64,000 bases of DNA from assembly GCF_001718195.1 (NCBI RefSeq), contig NZ_MCNV01000028.1, positions 1-64,000 of the forward strand, given 5' to 3'. This document shows positions 1 to 8,034 of this stretch, in pieces. A program made the translations under genes and the position numbers. Position 1 is the first letter of the stretch. Every line of letters starts with the position of its first letter. The notes under the pieces were generated by a model. It saw only the letters and a list, made by a program, of their open reading frames with translations. It searched no databases and was not told where the DNA came from. The DNA is from Paraburkholderia nodosa (GTDB lineage Bacteria > Pseudomonadota > Gammaproteobacteria > Burkholderiales > Burkholderiaceae).

Positions 1-2
1 GA

Positions 3-498
3 TTTGTCGACGGCGAACTGGTGGGAAACGCCTGGACCGAAGTCGGCAGCGTGGCGATCGGCGACGTGATCACGCGCGTGTCACGTGATGGCGCACGCTG
101 GGTGGTGAACGGAGAGAAGTACTACAGCACGGGCAGCATCTTCGCTGACTGGATCGACGTGTTTGCGCGCCGCGACGACACGGGCGAAGACGTGATCGCG
201 GCCGTGCGCGCGAGGCAGCCCGGCGTGACACATCACGACGACTGGGATGGCTTTGGCCAGCGCACGACGGGCAGCGGCACGACCACGTTTGTCGCCGCCG
301 AGGTGGACGAGATCGACATCATCGATTTTTCGACGCGCTTCAAATACCAGACCGCGTTCTACCAGCTGGTGCTGCTCGCCGTGCTCGCGGGCACGGGCCG
401 CGCCGCGCTGCGCGACATCTCGCAGGAGGTGCGTTCGCGCCGGCGCATCTTTAGTCATGGCAATGCGCCTTCGTTCGCGCAAGATCCGCAGGTCCAGC
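3..498 (+). pseudogene. Acyl-CoA dehydrogenase-family flavoenzyme, internal fragment
   Basis: The reading frame is open from the left edge and matches the middle of the acyl-CoA dehydrogenase superfamily, in the style of the DszC/SfnC flavin monooxygenases that desulfurise small organosulfur compounds. Visible landmarks are VNGEKYYSTG, DDWDGFGQR.TGSGTTTF, and the helical FKYQTAFYQLVLLAVLAGTGRAAL stretch (quoted in parts). Homology stops near DPQVQ at about 498, where the flavin-binding C-terminal domain should follow; instead the sequence runs into an antisense fragment of a sigma-54 activator. The start lies outside the window. It is therefore a remnant. The pairing with a sigma-54 activator is typical of the sfn region, so both were probably one locus before deletion. 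Confidence 0.75.
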
Positions 499-555
499 CA
501 CGAGGCGAACGTCGACGCCGAACTGGATTCCGCACGCGGCCAGAGCGCGATTGCC

Positions 556-1075
556 GAGGTCGCTGCGGAAATGCCCGGCCGCCACCGCGTGCTGCAGGTG
601 GACATTCGTCGCCGCCACCACGCGCACGTCGATCGGAATACCGTGCTGGGATCCAAGCCGCACGACCTCGCGCTCCTGCATCACGCGCAGCAGCTTGACC
701 TGCATCGACAGCGGCAGGTCGCCGATCTCGTCGAGGAAGAGCGTGCCGCCGTTGGCCGCCTCGAACCAGCCCGGCTTGGCGTTGAACGCCCCCGTGAAGG
801 CGCCTTTCTCGTGGCCGAACAGTTCGCTTTCGACCAGCGTTTCAGAAAACGCGCCGCAGTTGACCGCGACAAACGGCTTGTCGCGCCGCCCGCTCAGGCT
901 GTGGACGTGGCGCGCGATCAGTTCCTTGCCCGTGCCGGTCTCGCCGATGATCAGGATATTTGCGTCGCTGGGCGCGACCAGCTGGATCCGCTCAAGCAGT
1001 TCGATCGAGCGGGGATCGACGAAGACCTGCGCGCGTGCACGGATCGAGGCTGATGCCCAGCAGACGCGGCGTGCC
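556..1075 (-). pseudogene. Sigma-54-dependent activator, AAA+ domain fragment
   Basis: The minus-strand translation shows the AAA+ core of an enhancer-binding protein: Walker A GETGTGKE, the GAFTGA sigma-54 contact loop (ESELFGHEKGAFTGAF), Walker B GGTLFLDEIGDLP, and the VRVVAATN sensor region. It breaks off after GHFRSDL at about 556, just where LYYRLNV normally follows, so sensor II and the DNA-binding helix-turn-helix are missing. The N-terminus is also cut, at the junction with the IS110 transposase near 1075-1079. The sequence looks closest to SfnR-type regulators (inference). It cannot encode a working activator. Confidence 0.85.
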
Positions 1076-1078
1076 GCC

Positions 1079-1849
1079 CTAAGAATGCTGACGCGGCACC
1101 AAACCCAGCCATGCAGCAAGTTCGCGGCCGCTGCGAAAAGATCCGGCGTTGCCGATCGAGGCTGCGAGGGCCGACGCGGTAAGTGGCCCGATCCCGGGTA
1201 TTGTTTCGAGAAGCCGACCGGGCGCATCCGTGCGATGGATCGCGCGGATACGACCTTTGAGCTCAGCCACCTTGCTGCCAAGTTCGCGCAAGTGCTCGAC
1301 GAGCATTTGGATTAACGCCCGGAACGGCTGAGAATGTCCATCATCACGTGTGGAAGGAGCGGCCATGGCCCGTTGGCCACGCAGTTGGATACCCTGTGGC
1401 ACCACGATGCCGAATTCGCCAAGAAGCCCGCGTATTTGGTTGGCAAGTGCTGTGCGTGATTTGACTAGGCCGGCGCGTGCGCGATGCAGCGACAGCACTG
1501 TCTGTTGCGCCTGCGTCTTGAGCGGTACAAAGCGCATGTTTGGTCGCGTTATCGCCTCGCAGATTGCTTCGGCGTCGGCCGCGTCGGTCTTGTTGCTCTT
1601 TACGTAAGGCCGGACGAACTGCGGGGCGATCAGTCGAACGGTGTGTCCGAGCTTGGTGAGCTCAAGGCCCCAGTAGTGCGACGAGGCGCACGCTTCCATG
1701 CCGATTACACACGGTTCGAGCGTAGCAAAATACCGAAGTACATTCGCGCGTCTTAGCTGTTTGCGTACAACGATTTCGCCTTGCGAATTCACTGCGTGAG
1801 CCTGCATCACGCTCTTGGCCAGATCCAGTCCAACAGTCGCTATATTCAT
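1079..1849 (-). mobile_element. IS110-family transposase, C-terminally truncated
   Basis: The protein starts MNIATVGLDLAKSVMQ and contains the DEDD-type N-terminal domain (KTDAADAEAICEA) and the Transposase_20 region (LLETIPGIGPLTASALAA.IG). It ends at AWLGLVPRQHS, where the family normally continues for a further 70-80 residues with the conserved serine region, so the element is truncated by the junction with the sigma-54 activator fragment. The ATG at 1849 is chosen because the longer frame has no family similarity before MNIATV. The element sits at the end of the nif-fix block and probably produced the deletion between the flanking fragments. Confidence 0.85.
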
Positions 1850-1897
1850 GATGAACGCTCCTTTGCCGTGAACGTCACGACTTCTCCACTTTGGCAT

Positions 1898-1922
1898 AAA
1901 CCCCTCGCTGGGTAGCGGGGGT
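1898..1922 (-). terminator. Weak candidate terminator after the fix operon
   Basis: On the minus strand the arms CCCCGCT and AGCGAGGGG form an imperfect stem with a four-base ACCC loop, followed by TTTAT. It lies about 45 bases beyond the stop of the last gene of the nifV-fixABCX operon. The U-tract is short, and the hairpin may belong to the IS110 flank. Confidence 0.35.
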
Positions 1923-1964
1923 CGTCCATCACATCAGAGCCGACGGCTGGCCTGCCGGTAGGGC

Positions 1965-2450
1965 TTATCGACGCCCGGACTGCGCGAGAAGGGCTTCCAC
2001 CACGTTGAAGCCGACGCAGTCGGCCGGATCCAGCCGGCGCAGCTTCGCAAGGAGCCTCAGGGCAACCGCGCGTTCGCAGCGGCGAACGCTGATAAAGGCC
2101 AGCGCCTTCAGCGTGAAGAGCCAAAAGCGTGCCGGTCCAGGAATCGTGAAATCTGTGTCGCCTGGCTGTACGGCACACCAGTCAATGTCAATTGACGCTT
2201 CCCGGGCTGCAGCTGTCAAAGCCTTGGTTGCAACTTCCTTCGCCTCGCCAAGTTCGCCCCGGTTCGCGTGAAACTTGTATAGCAGATAGTAGGGTGGCAG
2301 GCAGCGCGGGTGAGAAAGAACGGCGGTCCACAATGCAGCGGTCACATCGTCCCAGCGGCCGCCACGTGTGTCCTCGATTAAGCGCAATACGGAAGGAGGC
2401 ACGGCGCCGCCAAACAGATCTGCCGACTCAATGCCAGTAAGGATATTCAT
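1965..2450 (-). CDS. nif-associated helical-repeat (TPR-like) protein
   Basis: A 161-residue soluble protein begins MNILTGIESADLFGG; GGAG lies 7 bases before the ATG at 2450, which fixes the start within a longer open frame. The sequence is rich in alanine and leucine with helix pairs (WTAVLSHPRCLPPYYLLYK, GELGEAKEVATKALTAAA, RAVALRLLAKLRRLDPAD) resembling tetratricopeptide units. No enzyme motif or signal peptide is visible. It follows fixX after 77 bases and is probably cotranscribed with nifV-fixABCX. Similar small proteins next to fixX are known in other proteobacterial nif clusters; their role is not established as far as I know. I infer an accessory role with the Fix complex. Confidence 0.7.
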   Translation of the reverse strand: MNILTGIESADLFGGAVPPSVLRLIEDTRGGRWDDVTAALWTAVLSHPRCLPPYYLLYKFHANRGELGEAKEVATKALTAAAREASIDIDWCAVQPGDTDFTIPGPARFWLFTLKALAFISVRRCERAVALRLLAKLRRLDPADCVGFNVVEALLAQSGRR

Positions 2451-2526
2451 TGATTTGCTCCGAAGCGATAAGCCTTCTGCACCTTCCTGTGGTAGGCGGA
2501 AGCCGAAATGACGAGGTCGTTTTCGT

Positions 2527-2826
2527 CTATCCGAACTTGAACTGGATTCCGTGACCACCCCTCGGATACTCCCAGGAAAGGTTGTGGTGTTCCCCGCATA
2601 GAATGCGACAACTGCCGCATTCAAGGCAACCGTCGGTAATTAGTGTCACGGCGCCGTTGTTCTCATTCCGATAACAGGAAGCGGGGCAGACGAACGTACA
2701 GCTTTTATCGCTACATTCATTAATGCAGGTTTCGGGATTTCTTATTTGGACGTGTGGCCGGCCAACGTCAACGCGGTAACGGTTTTGGAATAGCTTCTCG
2801 TCGATGTTCACAGTAAGTCTGGTCAT
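2527..2826 (-). CDS. fixX: FixX ferredoxin-like protein
   Basis: This 99-residue protein carries the FixX iron-sulfur signature: cysteines in CINECSDKSC, CPASCY and DGCLECGSCRILC, enough to bind [4Fe-4S] clusters. In the FixABCX complex it takes electrons from FixC toward ferredoxin or flavodoxin and nitrogenase. The ATG overlaps the fixC stop by four bases, indicating translational coupling. Length and order are normal for the family. It is the fourth gene of fixABCX in the nifV-led operon. Confidence 0.95.
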   Translation of the reverse strand: MTRLTVNIDEKLFQNRYRVDVGRPHVQIRNPETCINECSDKSCTFVCPASCYRNENNGAVTLITDGCLECGSCRILCGEHHNLSWEYPRGGHGIQFKFG

Positions 2827-4136
2827 CGGAAGGCCCTCCAGAGTTTGTATGCGTCGCCCACCAGGCCTGTTAGTGAGCGACTTTTGCGGAAGCTCGCCAT
2901 GACATCCACTTTCTTTGTCTGCTTGTCCACGCCGTCGACCGTAATCATTGTCCGAGCCGCTTTAGCGACTAGATCAGGATATGTGGTGAAAAACTGCGGA
3001 TTGTGATGCAAGATCTTCGGCATGTCTCGGTACTTGAACAGGTCCTTCATCACGAAACTCTTGTCGAGCGCGGCCTTGTACCCGGAGAGGGCGCTAGCCC
3101 GATAGCTGTGGCCTCCGGAGGCTTTTGTGGTTATCGCGGTCTCCGCGGCGAGACGTCCTGTCGTCATGGCAAGATTAGAACCTTCGCGATGTACGGAATT
3201 GACGAAGCCACCGGAATCGCCGACGATCATCCAGCCGTTCCCGTACACTTCCGGGATTGCATTGAAGCCCCCCTCGGGGATCAGATGCGCACAGTACTCC
3301 TTCATTTCACCGCCGGCGATGAGCGGGGCGATGGACGGATGACGCTTCATTTTTTCAAGTAACACATATGGGCTTGTACGGTTCGAGTTGTTTTTGAAGT
3401 CGCTCAGCATACAGCCGACGCCGATTGTCAGCGACTCCTTGTTAGTGTACAAGAAGCCGGTTCCAGCCATGCCATCGGTGATTCGGCCGACCATCTCAAT
3501 GACGACGCCTTCGTTATCGGCAACATTAAACCGCTGGCAAATTGTTTCCTCAGGCATAAAGAGAATCTCCTTCACAGCCAGCGCGACATTGCCCGCCTTG
3601 ATTTCGCCGTGAAAACCTGCCTTACGCGCCAATGTCGAATTGACGCCGTCCGCGAGGACCACGATGTCCGCATAAACTTCACCGTGTTGGCGGTCGCATT
3701 GCACGCCGACAACCTGGTCTCCGTCCATTATCAGGCGATTCACGGTGGTCTCGCAGATCAGCAAAGCGCCTGCTTCACGTACTTTCGACGAAAACCACTT
3801 GTCGAACTGTGCCCGTATGATCGTGTAACGGTTATATGGGGGATTGTTGTAGTCTTCGCTGCGCGCGTGCGTGCCCACAAACGAGGTATCGTCGAGCATC
3901 CACAGGCGTTGCTCGATGATGTGGCGCTCGAGAGGGGCATCGTCACGGAAGTCCGGAATGATCTGTTCCAGTGCATTGGCGTAAAGGATCGCGCCCTGAA
4001 CGTTTTTGCTTCCGGGATACTCGCCGCGTTCAATCTGAAGCACTTTCAGGCCGCCTTTCGCCATAACGTAGGCTGCGGCGTTGCCTGATGGTCCAGCTCC
4101 GACCACAATGGCGTCGAATTTGGGGGAGGTTATCAT
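2823..4136 (-). CDS. fixC: FixC flavoprotein (ETF-quinone oxidoreductase-like)
   Basis: A 437-residue FAD protein of the geranylgeranyl-reductase/ETF-QO group. The dinucleotide motif VVGAGPSGNAAAYV lies at residues ~11-24 and the second FAD motif around GNGWMIVGDSGGFVN near residue 300. It works with FixA and FixB (an electron-bifurcating electron-transfer flavoprotein) and FixX to pass NADH electrons to quinone and to low-potential ferredoxin for nitrogenase. It starts 12 bases after fixB ends and overlaps fixX by four bases. The length is normal and the frame is intact. Confidence 0.95.
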   Translation of the reverse strand: MITSPKFDAIVVGAGPSGNAAAYVMAKGGLKVLQIERGEYPGSKNVQGAILYANALEQIIPDFRDDAPLERHIIEQRLWMLDDTSFVGTHARSEDYNNPPYNRYTIIRAQFDKWFSSKVREAGALLICETTVNRLIMDGDQVVGVQCDRQHGEVYADIVVLADGVNSTLARKAGFHGEIKAGNVALAVKEILFMPEETICQRFNVADNEGVVIEMVGRITDGMAGTGFLYTNKESLTIGVGCMLSDFKNNSNRTSPYVLLEKMKRHPSIAPLIAGGEMKEYCAHLIPEGGFNAIPEVYGNGWMIVGDSGGFVNSVHREGSNLAMTTGRLAAETAITTKASGGHSYRASALSGYKAALDKSFVMKDLFKYRDMPKILHHNPQFFTTYPDLVAKAARTMITVDGVDKQTKKVDVMASFRKSRSLTGLVGDAYKLWRAFR

Positions 4137-4147
4137 GTTTGTTTTCC

Positions 4148-5260
4148 TTACGAGTCTAGCCGCTGCGGTATCAGGTGCTGCTTAAAGGCCTGTGTTAGTT
4201 CCGGTAGTACGCGCATTGCGTCCCCCACAACGCCGTAGTGTGCGTAATCAAAAATCGGTGCGTTTGGGTCGGTGTTGATCGCGACGATGACGTCAGAGCT
4301 TTCCATTCCGACCCGATGCTGGATCGCACCAGAGATTCCCGCGGCGATATAAAGCTTGGGCCTGACAGTTTTGCCGGTCTGTCCGATCTGGCGTTCGGCT
4401 CGGACCCAACCCGCCTGAACGCATGGGCGGCTCGCGCCGACTTCGCCACCGAGCACCTGCGCCAGCTCGAATAGCAGCATGAAGTTCTCGCGATTCTTGA
4501 GTCCCTTGCCGCCGCTCACGATCACGTCCGCGTAGGCAAGGTTGATTTGATCACTTGTCTCGTCAGGGATGAAGTCAAGCAATTTGGTTACTATATTGGC
4601 CTCGATCATCCCGAGCGTTTCCTGCACGATCTCGCCACTGCGGCCTTGCTGCGCCGGCGGCATGGGCATGACTCGTGGACGCACAGTCGCCATCTGAGGG
4701 CGGGATTCGAGCGTCATGATCGTACAAAGCAGAGAGCCGCCGAAGGTCGGCCGCGTCGCAGCTAGTACACGCGAGGCGGGATCGATATTCAACTCAGTGC
4801 AGTCGGCTGTAAGGCCAGTCAGAAGCCGTGTTGCGACCGAGCCCGCGAGATCTCGGCCCATTGAAGTCGCACCGAGCAACAGTATCTCGGGGCAGTACTT
4901 GCTAGCCAGATCTGACAGGCCTTTCGTGAACGGTTCGTTGCGATAACCGCGCAACACCGGATCGTGGATGACATACGCTTTGTCCGCACCCAAGGTGAAC
5001 GCCTCAGCGGCAAACTGCTCGAGTGGCTCTTCAGTACCACCGAGTACCGCGACAGCGACGTCGCTGCCGAGTTTATCGGCGAGCTTGCGAGCCTCACCGA
5101 CCAGTTCCCACGATACGCTGTGCGCACGGCCACGATCGTGCTCGATGAAGACCCACACGCCCCGATAGTCTTTCATACGGTCGCGGAGTTCTACGTTGCA
5201 GCCGTTAGCGTGTGCGATCGGCTCGGCCGGTTTTTGTTTCCAAGCAACAAGCGAATTCAT
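4148..5260 (-). CDS. fixB: FixB electron-transfer flavoprotein alpha subunit
   Basis: 370 residues with the ETF-alpha layout: an N-terminal alpha/beta domain (YRGVWVFIEHDRGRAH) and the C-terminal FAD-binding domain with VRPKLYIAAGISGAIQH, then INTDPNAPIFDYAHYGVVGDA at about residues 330-350 (quoted in parts). Together with FixA it forms the NADH-oxidising, bifurcating flavoprotein that feeds FixC/FixX. The start codon overlaps the fixA stop by four bases (5257-5260). Intact and of normal length. Confidence 0.95.
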   Translation of the reverse strand: MNSLVAWKQKPAEPIAHANGCNVELRDRMKDYRGVWVFIEHDRGRAHSVSWELVGEARKLADKLGSDVAVAVLGGTEEPLEQFAAEAFTLGADKAYVIHDPVLRGYRNEPFTKGLSDLASKYCPEILLLGATSMGRDLAGSVATRLLTGLTADCTELNIDPASRVLAATRPTFGGSLLCTIMTLESRPQMATVRPRVMPMPPAQQGRSGEIVQETLGMIEANIVTKLLDFIPDETSDQINLAYADVIVSGGKGLKNRENFMLLFELAQVLGGEVGASRPCVQAGWVRAERQIGQTGKTVRPKLYIAAGISGAIQHRVGMESSDVIVAINTDPNAPIFDYAHYGVVGDAMRVLPELTQAFKQHLIPQRLDS

Positions 5261-6108
5261 GCATTCCTCTCCGTGAGCCGCAGGTCCATCTCTAGCGTCG
5301 GATGGCGAGTAAAGATCTTACGCACAAGTTGAGCCGCCGCGTCCTGGAGACTCGACTCGTCGAATTCGATCATCTCGGTATCTTCTGCACGCGGCGTTGC
5401 GCCGAACACCTTACGTACGACGGTAGGTGAACCCTTCAGCCCGATCTTGCTGGCGTCATCGATCCCGGCCTGCTGGCGGTTCCACTTGCGCACGGGGAAG
5501 CCAGCGGCATGGATTACTCTGGGCAGTGTTGCGAAACGCAGATCGTTCGTGTTCTCAAGCATCGTGACAAGGCACGGCAACGCCGTCTCGAGTACCTGAA
5601 CGCCCCCTTCAGCACGGCGTTCGGCCATGATCGTGCGTCTGCCGAGGTCGATCTCGAGGATTCTCGACACGTAGGTAAGCAGTTGGATGTCCATGCGCGT
5701 CGCGATGCCCGGGCCGACTTGGGCTGTATCACCGTCGATCGTTTGTTTGCCTGCAAAGATCATATCCACTGAGCGTTCACTCGCGATCTGGCGGATCGCG
5801 GCGGCCAACGCATAAGAAGTGGCGAGCGTGTCGGCGCCGGCGAACGACCGGTCGGTGATGAGCACGGCGTCGTCTGCACCGTAGCTGATGCATCTACGCA
5901 GTGCGTCCTCGGCCTGTGGTGGTCCCATAGAAAGTATCGTGACCCATGCGTCGAAGCGGTCTTTTAGCCGTAACGCTTCTTCTAGCGAGAAGAGATCGTA
6001 AGGATTGACGATTGCCGGCACGCCTTGCCGCATGATGGTGTTGGTCACAGGGTGAACCCGAATCTGGGCAGAATCCGGTACTTGCTTGATGCAAACGACA
6101 ATATGCAT
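5257..6108 (-). CDS. fixA: FixA electron-transfer flavoprotein beta subunit
   Basis: 283 residues starting MHIVVCIKQVPDSAQIRV, the canonical ETF-beta beginning. AGGAG lies seven bases before the ATG at 6108, which rejects the longer open frame upstream. The adenine-nucleotide/FAD region includes AGKQTIDGDTAQVGP at about residue 120, typical of FixA. It pairs with FixB to oxidise NADH by flavin bifurcation. The gap to the nifV stop is 169 bases with no sigma-54 promoter that I can find, so fixABCX is probably read from the nifV promoter. Confidence 0.95.
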   Translation of the reverse strand: MHIVVCIKQVPDSAQIRVHPVTNTIMRQGVPAIVNPYDLFSLEEALRLKDRFDAWVTILSMGPPQAEDALRRCISYGADDAVLITDRSFAGADTLATSYALAAAIRQIASERSVDMIFAGKQTIDGDTAQVGPGIATRMDIQLLTYVSRILEIDLGRRTIMAERRAEGGVQVLETALPCLVTMLENTNDLRFATLPRVIHAAGFPVRKWNRQQAGIDDASKIGLKGSPTVVRKVFGATPRAEDTEMIEFDESSLQDAAAQLVRKIFTRHPTLEMDLRLTERNA

Positions 6109-6276
6109 TGAGATTCTCCTAATCAGACGCCGCTGGGTGCCGACTGCGACGCGCACAGGCTTTTCAGGAAGACGACATGGCGGTCGGCGGCCTTCTAAAG
6201 ACTTTAAACACTCGTTGTTTAGGGGGCGCGGATACAACGAAGTCGTCGCAGGCCTTCCGCAGCAAGCCGTGATAGA
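6109..6276. other. nifV-fixA spacer with a small palindrome
   Basis: No gene or -24/-12 promoter was found here on the minus strand. At 6205-6221 there is an inverted repeat TAAACA-CTCGT-TGTTTA, AT-rich in a GC-rich setting, which could be an operator or only chance. Confidence 0.4.
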
Positions 6277-7626
6277 TCAGCCGTCGTGGAGGGCGGCGCG
6301 TCGTCCTGTTGTTCGATGTACCGAAAGAAACGTTTCATGATGTGCAGGCGGTTCAACTTCACTATCCTTTTGTCGAGGGCAATGCAAAAGAGACGCGGAA
6401 ATCCTCCATAGATGAAAACGGACGAAGTCTCGGATAAGTCCTTCCATGGGTTTGCTCCTCCTAAGTCCGTTTCTCGCTATGAGCGGCCTCCAGGACGCTC
6501 TGACTCGCGTGCTCCGTACCTCACTCAAAAAGCGGCGGAGATCGATTGCGCTAGGCGCCTTCTTATGTCGCGTGGCGAAGGCGCGGATGTGCGGCGGCAG
6601 TAGCGGCACAAGCCGCTCCGATACCTTCAGGCCCGAAGCGTCATATGCGTCACGTTCGCCTTGAGACCCAGAATGGTTGCCTAGCACTGTAGACCGTTGC
6701 CGGCAGACCTCTGCAGGATCGAATCCTTCGTAGGTTGCGACGTGTTTGGAAAGGCCGTCTGTGTGAATTCGCGCTTCGTGAGTAAAAATGCCTCGACCGA
6801 TGATGCTTTTTCCAAAGGAGACGGCTCGGCCCGACGCATGTTCGACCAGCAACGAAATACCGGGCGGCGCGTTAGTGTCGACGCCGGTATCTCGTCGCAG
6901 AAGATGACGTGCTCCCATCACGACTTCCTCTAGCGCCGCGTTGCCGGCTCGCTTGCCTAGACCGTTGACGGTGGTGCTGGCATGTGTTGCGCCTGCCGCA
7001 AGGGCCGTTAACGTGTTGGCTGTGGCAAGCCCGAGATCGTCGTGCGCGTGGATTTCGATCTCGAGGTCCACGGCAACGCGCAGCGCCGCAATCGCCTGGT
7101 ATGTCTTAAACGGATCCAGCACGCCGACCGTGTCTGCGAAACGCAAGCGCTGAACCCCTTGCTGCTGTGCGCATTGAGCCACTTCGATGACAAAGGAAGG
7201 ATCCGCGCGCGAGGCGTCTTCCATGCCGAGAGAAATGGTTGCGCGACTTCCGATTGCTATGTCGACTATGCGGTCAATTTGACGCAGAACGCACGTACGG
7301 GACTGCTGCAGCTTGTGGCGCAGATGAATATCCGAAACAGGGATGGAGAGGTGAGCGATATCGGCATTGCAACGCAATGCCGCCGCGAGGTCGCCTTCGG
7401 TGAGGCGTCCCCAAACGACTATACGAGAGTCGAGACTTAAGCCGGAAATTTCCGCTATGCACGCCATTCCCTCGTCGCCCATTGCGGGAACCCCGACTTC
7501 GAGTTCCGTCACGCCGGCCTGAGACACGGCGCTCGCGATCGCGCATTTTTTCTCGGCGCGAAATGCGACTCCTGCAGTCTGCTCATCATCGCGGAGCGTC
7601 GTGTCATTGATAATTGGAAGATGCAT
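6277..7626 (-). CDS. nifV: Homocitrate synthase NifV with C-terminal extension
   Basis: NifV condenses acetyl-CoA and 2-oxoglutarate to homocitrate, the organic ligand of FeMo-cofactor. The protein starts MHLPIINDTTLRDDEQT (substrate-binding DTTLRD), has the metal-binding EIHAHDDLGLATANT, and the family motif near GNHSGSQ, where the usual GKHSG lysine is Asn. The ATG at 7626 is chosen because GGAG lies 7 bases upstream and the sigma-54 promoter at 7657-7672 overlaps the alternative upstream start. Normal NifV proteins end near residue 380; this one runs to 449, with an Arg-rich tail that looks like read-through into non-coding DNA, perhaps after a late frameshift. First gene of the nifV-fixABCX operon. 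Confidence 0.92.
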   Translation of the reverse strand: MHLPIINDTTLRDDEQTAGVAFRAEKKCAIASAVSQAGVTELEVGVPAMGDEGMACIAEISGLSLDSRIVVWGRLTEGDLAAALRCNADIAHLSIPVSDIHLRHKLQQSRTCVLRQIDRIVDIAIGSRATISLGMEDASRADPSFVIEVAQCAQQQGVQRLRFADTVGVLDPFKTYQAIAALRVAVDLEIEIHAHDDLGLATANTLTALAAGATHASTTVNGLGKRAGNAALEEVVMGARHLLRRDTGVDTNAPPGISLLVEHASGRAVSFGKSIIGRGIFTHEARIHTDGLSKHVATYEGFDPAEVCRQRSTVLGNHSGSQGERDAYDASGLKVSERLVPLLPPHIRAFATRHKKAPSAIDLRRFLSEVRSTRVRASWRPLIARNGLRRSKPMEGLIRDFVRFHLWRISASLLHCPRQKDSEVEPPAHHETFLSVHRTTGRRAALHDG

Positions 7627-7656
7627 GTCAAGTCTCTCCAGAGGTGTCGATTGCGC

Positions 7657-7672
7657 CGCAAACATCGTGCCA
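7657..7672 (-). promoter_or_regulatory. Sigma-54 (-24/-12) promoter of nifV
   Basis: Minus-strand sequence TGGCACGATGTTTGCG has GG and GC separated by exactly ten bases and matches the -24/-12 consensus at nearly all positions. Transcription would start about 12 bases downstream, roughly 20 bases before the nifV ATG. Confidence 0.85.
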
Positions 7673-7765
7673 ATGGGACGTTCCGGCCGGAGTATGGTTC
7701 TGTTTGAACCTGAAAGGCATCATGTCGGGATTCGGAGTACTTGGTGTGATAAGTCGCGTCGGGAA

Positions 7766-7781
7766 TGTGCCATTCCCAACA
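7766..7781. promoter_or_regulatory. NifA upstream activator site shared by nifV and nifB
   Basis: TGTGCCATTCCCAACA is an exact TGT-N10-ACA NifA-binding motif. It lies about 95 bases upstream of the nifV promoter and about 200 bases upstream of the nifB promoter. The motif is its own inverse, so one site can serve both divergent operons. Confidence 0.8.
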
Positions 7782-7977
7782 GTGTCGCGCTTGAATCTGG
7801 CCGATCGGGTTATCGGCGAACGCGAAAGCGGTTGCTTTGATCGCGAGTAATTCAAATGAATAAGAACTGAGACACAGCGCCAGCGTGGCTGGACTACCCA
7901 TGTGTCATGGTGACGGAGCACACGGCGATGCTCTCGGCTTCAAGTATCGTCCACTCGCACATCGTGCGTTTTCGCGA

Positions 7978-7993
7978 TGGCATGGATTTCGCT
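7978..7993 (+). promoter_or_regulatory. Sigma-54 (-24/-12) promoter of nifB
   Basis: TGGCATGGATTTCGCT has the invariant GG-N10-GC spacing and TGGCA at -24. The predicted start is about 8005, some 30 bases before the nifB ATG at 8035. Confidence 0.8.
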
Positions 7994-8034
7994 GGGAGCA
8001 ATGGCACACCCACCGTTCATTGCGGAGAGATACC

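Noticed and set aside
1846..2178. Long minus-strand open frame overlapping the TPR-like gene
   Set aside because: It is out of frame with the recognised protein and has no family features; a shadow of GC-rich coding DNA.
3609..4088. 159-codon plus-strand frame inside fixC
   Set aside because: Antisense to an intact, well recognised gene with no ribosome site.
6109..6276. Possible sigma-54 promoter for fixA
   Set aside because: Scanning for GG-N10-GC on the minus strand found only candidates with nine-base spacing.
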